A stretch of 64,000 nucleotides of DNA from Sporosarcina aquimarina (GCF_023715615.1 NZ_JAMBOM010000004.1:157352-221351), one strand, 5' to 3'; shown: positions 1 to 8,118, counted from the stretch's first letter. Notes: generated by a model from the letters alone, not told the origin. Numbers and translations: made by a program.

Positions 1-430
1 CATTTTTATCCCACCTGTCAAATATACTTTTATTGATCCATATTACCATCAAAATAGATCCTGTTCATGCCAATTTTTGAGATGTGGAGTTACGCTACAT
101 GTTGAATTACACTCCATTCGCATTAATGTGCGGCACACAGAGAAAGTTTGACCAACGCTATTCCTCCCTCTAACATCTTGAAAAAGTCGTTTCAAAAAGG
201 AAACGTTGTAAAACCAGAATCATTCTTGTACCCGATCAAGCACTACTTCTTCTAAAGCTAGCAAATCCCTCTTTAACAAGATCAAATTCAGAATAGATCT
301 AATTTATTTGACCATTGTACTTATAAGGGTAGGGTTTTTAAAAAGGGCAAATAATTATATATTTTTTTGATTAAGATAAGTACATAAGCTAACTACTTTG
401 CAATGGATATGAAAGAGTTGATTTGGTGTA
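1..430. other. No gene recognised (window edge)
   Basis: No convincing open frame, RNA gene or strong terminator is visible in these first 430 bases. The tail-fibre-like reading frame that follows cannot be traced into this stretch because it runs into stop codons. It is probably eroded prophage or intergenic DNA. Confidence 0.4.
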
Positions 431-1100
431 TTAAATCAAGGAAATACTGCGTCTATTTATGACGTATTAGGCGGAAAAAGCGTAGTTAACACAAGTCGGG
501 CATACGCAGTTAAGTAGCGAAGTACACAGTGTAGACGAAACATTATCTGCTACGCCGAAAGCGGTCAAGCAAGCCTATGACAGAGCTGAAGCGGCTTTTA
601 CGTCAGCCAGTAACGGTAAAAATGCGATTAAAAACGCCATTACTGGCACAGATCCTAAAGTTGTAGTGCCATCTGATCCTACATTCGCACAACTAGCTAC
701 AGCTATCGGGACAATCAAAACCGGTATAATTAGTGAGATAAAACCAGGAACATCGATAATCGCCTCTAACAATACTGTTGCGACCGTAAGTCCATCAGCA
801 GATTTCGTTGACCGTAAAGTATTTAGGGTGGTGGAAGATGGAACATATAGAGTATCCATGAATTTGTTTGCGCAGGGCAGTAGTTCGTATTGGTGGTACA
901 CCTGCATACACGTTAATGGTGTGCCTAAAGGTGTGACTAGGCAACTGAATTATTATGCAGACGTGACATACACTGAAGATATAATGTTGAAAAAAGGTGA
1001 TTTGATGCAAATAAAAACCAAAACAGAAGCAAGTATAACTATGCAAATCAGAAGCGTATCTGTAGGCATCGTAAACCCTTCACTTATTACAGCGCTATAA
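431..1100 (+). pseudogene. Phage tail-fibre protein remnant, frameshifted
   Basis: A reading frame from about 431 encodes GNTASIYDVLGGKS and then loses frame near 490. A second frame, open from 486, continues with VGHTQLSSEV and ATPKAVKQAYDRA. That succession is typical of tail-fibre or tail-collar proteins of Firmicute prophages, where the 'GHTQLSS...ATPKAVK' segment follows a short N-terminal linker. The rest (about residue 60 onward) is a beta-rich C-terminal domain ending at 1100. A GTG at 666 could start a shorter 144-residue product, but the coding sense extends well upstream of it, so the gene looks 5'-truncated and broken by a small deletion near 490. The two small genes after it are also tail-region types. 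Family call is by motif recognition only. Confidence 0.7.
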
Positions 1101-1133
1101 ATTAGAGATCATCTTGAAAAGGGGGTACTAATT

Positions 1134-1394
1134 GTGATTTTTAAGAGACAATACACAACAAATGAAGAAAGAGAATTATTAGTGAACGAAAATAAGGACA
1201 AGTTTCTGGTGGAAGAGATGAATATACAGGAGGGAAACTTTCTGGTTTTTTCTGACACAAAACCGATATATATTGAAATTGAGGAGATAAAATTGGAAAA
1301 TGTCTTGCTCAAATCACAAAACCAAGCAATAACCGAACGAGCGGATTTCATCGAGGACGTAGTTGCCGAAATGGCAGCACAAGTTTATCAATGA
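1134..1394 (+). CDS. Small phage tail-region protein
   Basis: An 86-residue acidic protein starts at GTG 1134 behind a GAAAAGGGGG ribosome site. Its C-terminal third (LLKSQNQAITERADFIEDVVAEMA) resembles the short coiled-coil segment found in small proteins encoded between the tail fibre and the XkdX-like protein in many Bacillus and Clostridium prophages. It has no signal peptide or membrane segment. It sits directly between the tail-fibre remnant and an XkdX-like gene, which supports a prophage tail origin. The exact function is unknown, and it may no longer be functional because the neighbouring fibre gene is broken. Confidence 0.6.
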   Translation: MIFKRQYTTNEERELLVNENKDKFLVEEMNIQEGNFLVFSDTKPIYIEIEEIKLENVLLKSQNQAITERADFIEDVVAEMAAQVYQ

Positions 1395-1444
1395 TTACCC
1401 GCTTTTTGTTTTGGCTTTTATTTCAATTAGAGGGTGGTGATACT

Positions 1445-1597
1445 ATGATGGCTATGTTTTTTGCACAGCGTGTGATTCTTGGGAAGACAGAATTTAACGA
1501 CGTTCCAGAGTCCCTCAAGTCGGGTGTTTACGAAAACCTTAAAGATAGCGGTGTCGAGTTTTTGGCAGGTGATTATGTTCCACCTACCAAAGCGTAA
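1445..1597 (+). CDS. XkdX/CD1375-like small phage protein
   Basis: A 50-residue protein starting at ATG 1445 behind GAGGGTGGTG. The frame can be opened upstream at 1391, but that would overlap the previous gene and lacks a good ribosome site. The core 'FFAQRVILGKTEFNDVP' followed by a 'LK..V...L' helix matches the short XkdX-type proteins that follow tail fibre genes in Gram-positive prophages. Their molecular role is unknown. No lysin, holin or integrase follows, so this is the last prophage-type gene before the accessory array. Confidence 0.65.
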   Translation: MMAMFFAQRVILGKTEFNDVPESLKSGVYENLKDSGVEFLAGDYVPPTKA

Positions 1598-1693
1598 TTG
1601 GACGATTATGGTAAGATGGAATCTATACTGTTATTCAACTAACGAAGCAGGTTAGTTTAAGGAAAAGTGATAAAAATAGAGAGGGAGACTATT

Positions 1694-2125
1694 ATGTTAG
1701 AAGTAAGACCATTAGAAAATATTGATTATGAATTGATTAAGGAAGCAGAAAAAGTTATTGAAAAGAATTATAGATATGAACGACATCACATTGGTTCAGC
1801 AGTAAGGACGAAAACGGGAAAGATTTACTCAGCAGTACACGTTGAAGCGAATGTAGGAAGAATTACAGTATGTGGCGAAGCGATCGCTATTGGTAAGTCT
1901 ATATCTGAGGGAGACCATGAATTTGAAACGATTGTCGCAGTAGCTCATCCTCATCCACACGAGGATATAGAAAAATGTTGGGTAGTTGCACCGTGTGGTA
2001 TGTGTCGTGAGTTAATAAGTGATTATGGAAAAGATACTGATGTAATCATTTCTTATAAAGGTGAGTTAGTAAAGTGTAATGTTATGCAATTACTACCAGA
2101 AAAATATTCAAGTGATACTGAATGA
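1694..2125 (+). CDS. Cytidine/blasticidin-S deaminase-like protein
   Basis: A 143-residue protein; ATG 1694 is chosen because GAGAGGGAG lies just upstream. The zinc-deaminase layout is visible: HVEAN near residue 52, then VCGEAIA, where Cys and Glu serve as zinc ligand and proton shuttle, then PCGMCRE near residue 102, which supplies the two remaining zinc Cys. The family usually hydrolyses the exocyclic amine of cytidine or related cytosine compounds. 'CGE' in place of the commoner 'CAE' also occurs in blasticidin-S deaminases. A degenerate array spacer follows the stop codon, and the gene stands alone, so it looks like the first unit of the array. Substrate is uncertain. Confidence 0.8.
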   Translation: MLEVRPLENIDYELIKEAEKVIEKNYRYERHHIGSAVRTKTGKIYSAVHVEANVGRITVCGEAIAIGKSISEGDHEFETIVAVAHPHPHEDIEKCWVVAPCGMCRELISDYGKDTDVIISYKGELVKCNVMQLLPEKYSSDTE

Positions 2126-2128
2126 CCT

Positions 2129-2245
2129 TATTCAACTAACGGGTGCTTTTGTTAAATAAGGATTACTGCGGTCAACATACTATTTGTTGGCTTTTTTAAG
2201 TCGCCTTCGGACTATAATCTGCAACATTGTGTGTTTTTAGCACGT
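2129..2245 (+). repeat. Family A spacer, copy 1 (degenerate)
   Basis: Begins with TTCAACTAACGGGTGC just after the deaminase stop. It contains GGTCAACATACTATTTGTTG followed by GCTTTTTT, a hairpin plus T-run that could terminate transcription. It then has a diverged form of the module core, GTCGCCTTCGGACTATAATC. The promoter end and the closing 'ATCGGGCC' motif are not recognisable. Same orientation as all other copies. Confidence 0.55.
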
Positions 2246-2286
2246 TATAAAGGTTAGGAATGTAAGCATAGTTATAAACATAAAAT

Positions 2287-2325
2287 AAAGCAAAGCCTCA
2301 CTTAAAAATGAGGTTTTGCTTTTTG
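2287..2325. terminator. Bidirectional intrinsic terminator
   Basis: AAGCAAAGCCTCA pairs imperfectly with TGAGGTTTTGCTTTTT around a short A-rich loop. T-runs (A-runs on the other strand) lie on both sides. It lies just past the stop of the leftward gene and would also stop rightward transcription from the deaminase unit. Confidence 0.75.
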
Positions 2326-2326
2326 T

Positions 2327-3247
2327 TCATTCTTCTGTACTAGATTCAATTTGTTTTATTGTTGATTCAATTTGATCTAATTTATCAAAATCCGGAAAGT
2401 CTGCAGTATATTCTGGTTCAGCTAAGTAAGATGGGTGAATCTCTGTTCCATCATTTATTAATTCTGCCAAGGTTTTAACGGAATATTTCAGTTGTCCTAA
2501 GTACTCTGAGTCGTATTGGATATTCTCTTGATCCAATAAGTTTTTTGTTTCAGCTTCAACAAGTACATCAACACTCTTAGATAACCCTTTTTGCAAGTCT
2601 TCTAAAGTGTCATTTTTAATTTCAAGCGTTCTTACATGTTGCTCAATTATTTTTAATTGATAGGTTTGGTTTCTGACAGCAGCAGCTGTACGTGTTAATG
2701 CACCAACAAATTGAAGTGCAAAGTGACCGCCTAGGATTAGTTCTACCCAAAGTGACCCAGAGTCAAAATTTTGGATAGTGACATTCCCTTTTACATGTTC
2801 ATTAACGATGGCCTGTTCTAGTGATTTGTTTAATTTTGAGAAGAACTTACTTAATTGATCCAAATCCTTATAATCGGGCAGTCTAACACTAATAGAATAT
2901 TCTTGCTGATCTGGTATAGCTTGGTCAAAAGCTTCTAAAGTTGCTGAACACTTATGTTTAATAATGTTAACCAATCTTTTGAACTCGTTATAAGAGGTAC
3001 CGTCAACTCTAATATGATCATTAATTGACTTATCATAATATATATTGCTCAATTGTGATAATTCATGTATCTCTATCTTTAGAAAGTTAAGTTCTCTAAG
3101 GTTATTTACAGCGCTAATAGTTTTCTGAAATCCAGAAATGTCGTATTTGTCAATGTTTTGTATTTTTTCGCTATTAAAGTCTAAGTCATCGATGTTGTCT
3201 ATTAATAATTGTTTCATATCTCTTAGTCTCACTATTTTCACCCCCAT
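2327..3247 (-). CDS. Uncharacterised 306-residue protein
   Basis: A 306-residue leftward protein that I cannot assign to a family. It is rich in charged helical segments (a likely coiled coil near residues 190-230) and has one apolar stretch, ILGGHFALQFVGALTRTAAA near residue 170-190, too short and too polar for a confident membrane helix. Its N-terminus (MGVKIVRLRDMKQLL) carries no signal peptide. It is one of few genes in this arm running against the array. It is transcribed away from the small gene at 3288, leaving a short divergent promoter region of about 40 bp. Confidence 0.6.
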   Translation of the reverse strand: MGVKIVRLRDMKQLLIDNIDDLDFNSEKIQNIDKYDISGFQKTISAVNNLRELNFLKIEIHELSQLSNIYYDKSINDHIRVDGTSYNEFKRLVNIIKHKCSATLEAFDQAIPDQQEYSISVRLPDYKDLDQLSKFFSKLNKSLEQAIVNEHVKGNVTIQNFDSGSLWVELILGGHFALQFVGALTRTAAAVRNQTYQLKIIEQHVRTLEIKNDTLEDLQKGLSKSVDVLVEAETKNLLDQENIQYDSEYLGQLKYSVKTLAELINDGTEIHPSYLAEPEYTADFPDFDKLDQIESTIKQIESSTEE

Positions 3248-3287
3248 TCCCAGGATAATAGTACCATAAAGTTAAGGAGGTGTGTTC

Positions 3288-3437
3288 ATGGAAAATGAAA
3301 AAACGGAGTTTACAGTAAACGGTAATAAACTGTCTATTAAAAAAGAAAATCAAACGTTCGAAATTAGGTTTAATACAAATGAAGAGCTTGGTTGTTTCCT
3401 ATTTAAAATCCTTTCGAAAAAAGAGCTTATTAATTAG
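3288..3437 (+). CDS. Small hypothetical protein (49 aa)
   Basis: A short open frame begins at an ATG near 3288 behind a near-perfect AAGGAGGTG ribosome site and ends at a TAG at 3437. Its last base is the first base of a family A spacer core. The product is small, charged and without membrane segments; translated it begins MENEKTEFTVNGNKLSIKK. The strong ribosome site and beta-strand-like alternation support a real gene. The family is unknown. The start coordinate may be off by one or two bases. Confidence 0.5.
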   Translation: MENEKTEFTVNGNKLSIKKENQTFEIRFNTNEELGCFLFKILSKKELIN

Positions 3438-3560
3438 GACCATAACGTGTCGTAACAACACCTTTAGTTAGGTGTTTTTTTAATTACTCCAAAATGGGTG
3501 AATATGGTATGGTGGTGATAGAATTTGTTCCGCAAACAAACCATTTTCTGAAATAAAAGA
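3437..3560 (+). repeat. Family A spacer, copy 2
   Basis: Starts at the module core GGACCATAACGTGTCG and lacks the usual 5' half. A terminator follows (AACACC, loop, GGTGTTTTTTT). Then comes AATTACTCCAAAATGGGTGA and an extended -10 (TGGTATGGT at 3505-3513). The end is a diverged form of the closing motif (TTTGTTCCGCAAACAAACC). Confidence 0.8.
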
Positions 3561-3636
3561 ATGGATTTTATGTTATTGGCTATTATTATCAAGTGATAAA
3601 ATTAGATTAAGAATTTTTGATTTGGAGGCTTAGGTA

Positions 3637-4062
3637 ATGTTAGATACTCAAAAAATCAAGGAAACTATTAGACATCGTTACCCCTTTCTTTTAGTGGATA
3701 GAATTTTGGAATTGGAAGAAGGAAAAAGAGCAATAGGCATTAAAAATGTTTCAGCAAATGAGGAGTTTTTTAATGGACACTTCCCTGATTATCCAGTAAT
3801 GCCGGGTGTACTGATTGTAGAAGCATTAGCCCAAGTGAGTGCAGTAGTAATGCTAACTAAAGATGGAAACCAAGGTCGATTAGGTCTGTTAGCGGGCATA
3901 GATAAATGTCGCTTTAAAGAACAAGTAAAACCTGGTGATCAACTACGTCTTGAAGTTGAAATTACTCGCTTAAAAGGTCCTATTGGAAAGGGAAAAGGGA
4001 TGGCTACTGTGGATGAAGAATTAGTTTGTGAATTGGAATTAATTTTTGCATTTGGTGATTAA
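3637..4062 (+). CDS. fabZ: 3-hydroxyacyl-ACP dehydratase, FabZ-like
   Basis: A 141-residue protein of normal FabZ length with the hot-dog fold signature. It has [11 protein letters not shown] near residue 13, the catalytic His in [14 protein letters not shown] near residue 47, and the catalytic Glu in VEALAQ about 14 residues later. The C-terminal 'KFR..V.PGDQL' strand appears as [17 protein letters not shown]. FabZ removes water from 3-hydroxyacyl-ACP in type II fatty acid synthesis in the cytosol. ATG 3637 follows TTGGAGGC. It stands alone between two family A spacers, not in a fab cluster. It may therefore be a second copy besides the main housekeeping gene, which cannot be checked here. 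Confidence 0.85.
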   Translation: MLDTQKIKETIRHRYPFLLVDRILELEEGKRAIGIKNVSANEEFFNGHFPDYPVMPGVLIVEALAQVSAVVMLTKDGNQGRLGLLAGIDKCRFKEQVKPGDQLRLEVEITRLKGPIGKGKGMATVDEELVCELELIFAFGD

Positions 4063-4065
4063 TAT

Positions 4066-4290
4066 ACATCAGGGGTTACTACAGTTTGTTCAAGAAAAGG
4101 GTACGATTGTTGAAGAAGCACAAACAAAGTCAACAGTGATCTGTTGGCTTTTTCTGACGCACCCGGACTATGACGTGTCGTATCAACACCTTATACGAGG
4201 TGTTTTTTTTAATGACTACCAATTTGGTGATTATGATATGATGAAGAAAGATTTTGTTCCACAATCGGGCAAGTTTTATGTGATTAGACA
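4066..4290 (+). repeat. Family A spacer, copy 3
   Basis: A near-complete module. It has the 5' motif GGGTACGATTGTTGAAGAAG, then terminator 1 (AGTCAACAG / CTGTTGGCTTTTT at 4129-4155). The core TGACGCACCCGGACTATGAC is followed by terminator 2 (AACACC / GGTGTTTTTTTT). An extended -10, TGATATGAT, lies at 4234-4242, and the closing motif is GTTCCACAATCGGGC. It separates the fabZ unit from a small membrane protein gene. Confidence 0.85.
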
Positions 4291-4327
4291 TTTATATCTG
4301 CATTTGAAATAGAATAGGTGGTTGAAA

Positions 4328-4585
4328 ATGGTCAATATACTTGTTTTATTATTAATGGGCATACTCATGTCTATTTATAGTAAAAAAGTTGTTTATTTAT
4401 GGGGGATGCTAATAAATATAGCTGCATTGTCAGTGTTTTATTTATCAATACACTTGCTTGTTTCTATAGGTGTCAAACTTCCCTATCGTTTATTCATAGA
4501 ATTCCCAATTGGAGGTGTCGCTATATACATTGCTTGGAGAATTAATAAAAAAATAATTCCCGTTGAAAATAAAGAACAGAACTAA
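4328..4585 (+). CDS. Small membrane protein
   Basis: An 85-residue protein starting at ATG 4328, a TTG 6 bases upstream being the alternative. Three apolar segments are visible: about residues 2-18, 23-45 and 55-73. A basic tail follows (WRINKKIIP). No family recognised. It stands alone between family A copies 3 and 4 and would be expressed from the extended -10 at 4234-4242. Confidence 0.6.
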   Translation: MVNILVLLLMGILMSIYSKKVVYLWGMLINIAALSVFYLSIHLLVSIGVKLPYRLFIEFPIGGVAIYIAWRINKKIIPVENKEQN

Positions 4586-4750
4586 TCAATTCTAAAAGTA
4601 TTAATTTCGATAAAAAAACAATTTTGGTATTTCCATAATTGCGTTTCCAAGTTGTTTATTTTGTATGGGTATTGAGTCCGCATGATATAAGAAAAGTCAA
4701 AATTGACGTAAGGAACATTTTTTATAAGCAATCGGGGTTCCTTAATCTTA

Positions 4751-4945
4751 CAGCATTGTGCAAGAATCGGGTGCGATTGTTGAAGAATCGAAATCAAAGT
4801 CAACAGTGAACTGGTGGCTTTTAATGACGCATCAGGACCATAACGTGTCGCAGCACCTTATACGAGGTGTTTTTTTATTACTTGAAACTGGGTGATTATG
4901 GTATGGTATTGATAGATTTTGTTCCGCAAACGTGCATTTTGCTTA
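4751..4945 (+). repeat. Family A spacer, copy 4
   Basis: The 5' motif AATCGGGTGCGATTGTTGAA is followed by an imperfect terminator 1 (AGTCAACAG / CTGGTGGCTTTT). The core is TGACGCATCAGGACCATAAC, then a shortened terminator 2 (CACCTTATACGAGGTGTTTTT). An extended -10, TGGTATGGT, lies at 4899-4907. The closing motif is GTTCCGCAAACGTGCATTTT. Confidence 0.85.
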
Positions 4946-4968
4946 AAACATGGAAGGATAAGAGGTAA

Positions 4969-5649
4969 ATGAATATAAGAGTCAACAAGTGGTACAGTTT
5001 GCTAGTTGCGTCATTGCTTTTTTTTATTTACTCTTACAAAAGAGGAATCTACACTGGGGCTGGTTTCTTAGATTACTTAGATTTAATAGTAAATGTCGGA
5101 ATTACCCTTGCTTTAGTTGTCTGGCTTATTAGAAAATCAACAGTTAATAATGTCATAGAACAGATCATTTCATTTGGCTTTGTCCTGTATATGTTCGTTT
5201 TGCATCGCTTTGTGACTTATATTTACATCCCTTATTACTTTACTCAAGAATATATAGGGAATCCCTTTGTAAATTTGGAACGAATAAATTTAATCCCTTT
5301 TAAAACCATATTTAATGATTTATTTGGAACAGTTGTTGCTCCAGTAACAGTCATGCAGACTTTCGGGAATTTGTTTTTGTTATTGCCCCTTGCCTTTTCC
5401 TTATTGGCATTAAATATTGTAATAAAGAAGAAAAAGGTAGTTGTAATTGTATTTTTCACCACATTGTTTATCGAGACATTTCAACTTGTCGAAAATTTAA
5501 GCATTTCAGGATATCTTTATTCAGAAGGTGGGATACGTGCCGTAGATATTGACGATCTTATATTAAATATGCTTGGCGGTTTAATTGGTATATTCCTATT
5601 TAGAGTTTATCAAAAAGTCCTTATGAAAAAACAGCCTTTAAGACATTAA
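4969..5649 (+). CDS. VanZ-like membrane protein
   Basis: A 226-residue integral membrane protein with about six hydrophobic segments. VanZ-family landmarks are present. NLIPF at about residue 107 is followed by a short loop and the segment FGNLFLLLPLAFSLL. An IETFQLVE motif follows near residue 170, and RAVDIDDLILNMLGGLIG near the C-terminus matches the conserved 'R..DIDD...N..G...G'. VanZ proteins confer low-level teicoplanin resistance in some enterococci; most chromosomal relatives have no known role. ATG 4969 follows GATAAGAGG. It is a single-gene unit between spacers 4 and 5. Confidence 0.8.
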   Translation: MNIRVNKWYSLLVASLLFFIYSYKRGIYTGAGFLDYLDLIVNVGITLALVVWLIRKSTVNNVIEQIISFGFVLYMFVLHRFVTYIYIPYYFTQEYIGNPFVNLERINLIPFKTIFNDLFGTVVAPVTVMQTFGNLFLLLPLAFSLLALNIVIKKKKVVVIVFFTTLFIETFQLVENLSISGYLYSEGGIRAVDIDDLILNMLGGLIGIFLFRVYQKVLMKKQPLRH

Positions 5650-5681
5650 AGAATGATGAAAATAAAATTTAATTAATTCTA

Positions 5682-5870
5682 ACAATCGGGCGCGTTTGTA
5701 GAACAAGAGATCGTCTACTGATGGTATTTTTTATGACGCAACCGGACCATAACGTGTTGTAACAACACCTTATATAGGTGTTTTTTTAAATTTATCAGAA
5801 TTGGTTTATTATGGTACTATGAAACAAATAGATTTTGTTCCACAATCTGGCCATTTAACGGAAAAAGATA
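5682..5870 (+). repeat. Family A spacer, copy 5
   Basis: The 5' motif is AATCGGGCGCGTTTGTAGAA. A weak hairpin (GATCGTC / GATGGTATTTTTT) and the core TGACGCAACCGGACCATAAC follow. Terminator 2 is AACACCTTATATAGGTGTTTTT. An extended -10, TGGTACTAT, lies at 5812-5820. The closing motif is GTTCCACAATCTGGCCATTT. This is one of the best-preserved copies. Confidence 0.9.
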
Positions 5871-5963
5871 TAATGAACTGGTCGGGTGGAATTGCTTAAC
5901 ATGTCTTAATTTAAAAGTGTACAACGGATAATTTCAAACACACTTTTCATTCGGAGGGATGTA

Positions 5964-6488
5964 ATGAAGAAAGCACTACTAATCATAGACGTTCAAAATG
6001 GAATGTTTCAAGAAGGTAATGTTGTTTATAAAGGGGAAAGACTGCTACGAAATTTAAATGGTTTAATCAAACAAGCACGTTCTACCGAGACCCCCATTTT
6101 TTTTATACAGCATAATGCACCTGCAGGTAAGCCTTTGGAGTATGGTACAAATGGTTGGGAGATTCACCCTGAGATAACTCCAAAAACTCAAGATACAATC
6201 ATTCAAAAAACTACACCTGACACATTTTTTAATACTTCTCTAGATGAAGAACTGAAAAAACGAAAAATCGAACATTTAGTTATTGTGGGAATTCAAACGG
6301 AAGCCTGCGTTGATACAACTTGTAGGCGGGCATTTAGTTTGGAATATAAGGTCACTTTAGCTTCAGATACACACAGCACTTGGGAATCACTAGACATTAC
6401 TGCTCAGCAAATTATAAACCATCACAACGGAGTATTACGTTGGTTTGCTGATGTTTGCCCAAGTACAGATATTGCATTTGAGAACTGA
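5964..6488 (+). CDS. Cysteine hydrolase (isochorismatase family)
   Basis: A 174-residue protein. The family's catalytic Asp is in LIIDVQNGMF (about residue 9). The Lys is expected in the central IIQKTTPDTFF segment, and the nucleophilic Cys is in GIQTEACVDTTCRRAF (about residue 115). Members hydrolyse small amides and related substrates such as nicotinamide or isochorismate; the substrate here is unknown. ATG 5964 follows a strong CGGAGGGATG ribosome site. A second member of this family occurs at 41803, in the other arm of the array. Confidence 0.85.
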   Translation: MKKALLIIDVQNGMFQEGNVVYKGERLLRNLNGLIKQARSTETPIFFIQHNAPAGKPLEYGTNGWEIHPEITPKTQDTIIQKTTPDTFFNTSLDEELKKRKIEHLVIVGIQTEACVDTTCRRAFSLEYKVTLASDTHSTWESLDITAQQIINHHNGVLRWFADVCPSTDIAFEN

Positions 6489-6526
6489 TTTTGAAGAAAT
6501 GTACCTACAAATGACAGGCGCTTATC

Positions 6527-6715
6527 TTCATCAATCGGGCGCGTTTGTAGAACAACTTTAGACCATCTATTGACGAACATAATAAAAACGCATCCGGACA
6601 ATAACATGTCGCAACAGCACCTTATATGATGTGTTTTTTAATTACTCAAAATTGGGTGAATATGGTACGCTGGAATAAATAGATTTTGTTCTACAATCGG
6701 GCCATTTTGTTTAAG
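6527..6715 (+). repeat. Family A spacer, copy 6
   Basis: The 5' motif is CAATCGGGCGCGTTTGTAGA. The core is ACGCATCCGGACAATAACAT. Terminator 2 is CACCTTATATGATGTGTTTTT, imperfect. An extended -10-like TGGTACGCT lies at 6663-6671. The closing motif is GTTCTACAATCGGGCCATTT. Terminator 1 is scrambled in this copy. Confidence 0.88.
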
Positions 6716-6735
6716 AAGAAGGTAGGAGTGGTGGT

Positions 6736-7131
6736 TTGATAATTAGAAAATTAATTTCTGCCTTAGTAGCCTGTATAATGGTAATGTTTATTTATTTCCT
6801 TATAGAACCATCAGGGTTTGTCATAATGCTTGGAATGTATTTATTCCCTATTCTTTTGGTTTATGGGTTACCAAGTTCTATATTATCCGATTTTGTCACT
6901 AAAAGAATTAAAGGAGTAATAAGAGGTGGAATTGCATTAGTAATTCATTTACTTCTTGCCTCTGTATTTGTATTAATTTTATTCAATTATGGAGAGGCTT
7001 GGGTGCCATTTAACTTATTTTTAGTACTCTCTCTTGTATCATCTTTTTTCTTCTGGAGTGTTGATGAGTTTCTCAAGTCTAATAAAGCTAAACAAATCCG
7101 TAAGAAGATTGATGATTTGAAAATATATTAA
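6736..7131 (+). CDS. Small integral membrane protein
   Basis: A 131-residue protein that starts at TTG 6736 behind GTAGGAGTGG. It has four apolar segments, at roughly residues 3-22, 24-45, 56-78 and 84-105, and a basic C-terminal tail (NKAKQIRKKIDDLKIY). No family recognised. It is a single-gene unit between spacers 6 and 7. Confidence 0.6.
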   Translation: MIIRKLISALVACIMVMFIYFLIEPSGFVIMLGMYLFPILLVYGLPSSILSDFVTKRIKGVIRGGIALVIHLLLASVFVLILFNYGEAWVPFNLFLVLSLVSSFFFWSVDEFLKSNKAKQIRKKIDDLKIY

Positions 7132-7162
7132 AAAGTCGTTCTGTTGAACTCCTAGCTTCTTG

Positions 7163-7315
7163 AACTAACGGGCGCGTTTTTTGAACAACAAGAGATCGTG
7201 ACAGACGGTCTTTTTTATGACACATCCGGACCATAATGTGTAGCAGAACACCTTTTACGAGGTGTTCTTTTAATACACTGTTAAATAATCGGTGCAGTTA
7301 TGGTAGAATTGCTGT
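7163..7315 (+). repeat. Family A spacer, copy 7
   Basis: The 5' motif is ACTAACGGGCGCGTTTTTTG. Terminator 1 is GATCGTGACAGACGGTCTTT with further T's. The core is TGACACATCCGGACCATAAT. Terminator 2 is AACACCTTTTACGAGGTGTT then CTTTT. The promoter part differs from other copies but still holds TGGTAGAAT at 7301-7309, a good extended -10. The closing motif is lost. Confidence 0.8.
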
Positions 7316-7368
7316 GCCTATAACGGTTCAATGCACTGAAGAAACATCAATAGAATGGGAGAGCACAG

Positions 7369-7557
7369 ATGAAATATTTACCTTTATTCGGCACTATTTT
7401 ATCAACAATAGTTTTAATCACGAATATATGGTTTGATTTTAAATTATATATGCCAAGTGTAGTTGCTAAAATAATATTAACATTTTTTTGGATTACTTTT
7501 ATTTCACTCATGTTCCATTCACTTTTTTTAGAGTACTCCAAAAAAGAGGTTGATTAA
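7369..7557 (+). CDS. Small two-helix membrane protein (62 aa)
   Basis: A short protein starting at ATG 7369 behind GGGAGAG. It has two apolar helices, about residues 4-23 and 31-52, and the C-terminus EYSKKEVD. The extended -10 of spacer copy 7 lies 60 bases upstream. Family unknown. Confidence 0.55.
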   Translation: MKYLPLFGTILSTIVLITNIWFDFKLYMPSVVAKIILTFFWITFISLMFHSLFLEYSKKEVD

Positions 7558-7614
7558 ACTGAAAAAGTTTCCCGAATAGAGCACTTTTTTGTAGAAAGAT
7601 TAGTTCTCGGTTTT

Positions 7615-7735
7615 CATAATCGGGTGTGTTAATTGAAAAACGAAGATCGTCATTTAAAGGTCTTTTTTATGACGCATTTGGACAATGATGTGTCGTACAG
7701 GAGCGTCGATATCGATGCTCCTTTTTTCATGCTCC
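7615..7735 (+). repeat. Family A spacer, copy 8, with exchanged terminator
   Basis: The 5' half is typical: CATAATCGGGTGTGTTAATT, then GATCGTCATTTAAAGGTCTT plus T's, then the core TGACGCATTTGGACAATGAT. After GTGTCGTA the usual AACACC hairpin is replaced by an unrelated strong terminator (GGAGCGTCGATATCGATGCT at 7700 onward, then CCTTTTTT). The promoter half is missing. Confidence 0.75.
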
Positions 7736-7839
7736 GAACAGGAGCTGTCCGGGGTGCGGAATGAGATTGTCAGATAAGTAGGAGAAAGGCAGTTCCTTGT
7801 CGAAATAGAAAAATGACTACTAATCTGGGAGGGACTGTC

Positions 7840-8079
7840 ATGAAGGTATTACTTGTTGAAAAATTTAGCGATTTGAATGGCATTAGCGAAAAGGAAATAG
7901 AGGTTGAAGCAGACGAACTCGAAATCCTTGCAAGCTGCAGCATCATTTTCCATGAAAAGAGAACTTACCGTATTAAGGAAAGGGCTTTCAACACGAACGG
8001 TACATTGTTACTTTTCGTCGAAAATGATAAGTCATATCCGATTGATACCAAGTTCATCAATTTTTACTTTGAAAGCTGA
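7840..8079 (+). CDS. Hypothetical protein (79 aa)
   Basis: A 79-residue soluble protein. ATG 7840 is preferred to the in-frame ATG at 7813 because GGGAGGG lies 8 bases upstream. The composition is mixed alpha/beta and acidic, with no recognised motif. A terminator follows at 8094. Confidence 0.6.
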   Translation: MKVLLVEKFSDLNGISEKEIEVEADELEILASCSIIFHEKRTYRIKERAFNTNGTLLLFVENDKSYPIDTKFINFYFES

Positions 8080-8092
8080 AATAGCTAATAGA

Positions 8093-8118
8093 AGACGCCC
8101 ACACAGGGCGTTTTTCTT
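8093..8118 (+). terminator. Intrinsic terminator
   Basis: GACGCCC, loop ACACA, GGGCGTTTTTC: a GC-rich stem with a T-run immediately after the gene at 7840. Confidence 0.8.

Noticed and set aside
4046..4312. Open frame of 88 codons across family A copy 3
   Set aside because: It starts inside fabZ and reads through the repeat, terminators and promoter. It has no ribosome site and a shadow-like composition.
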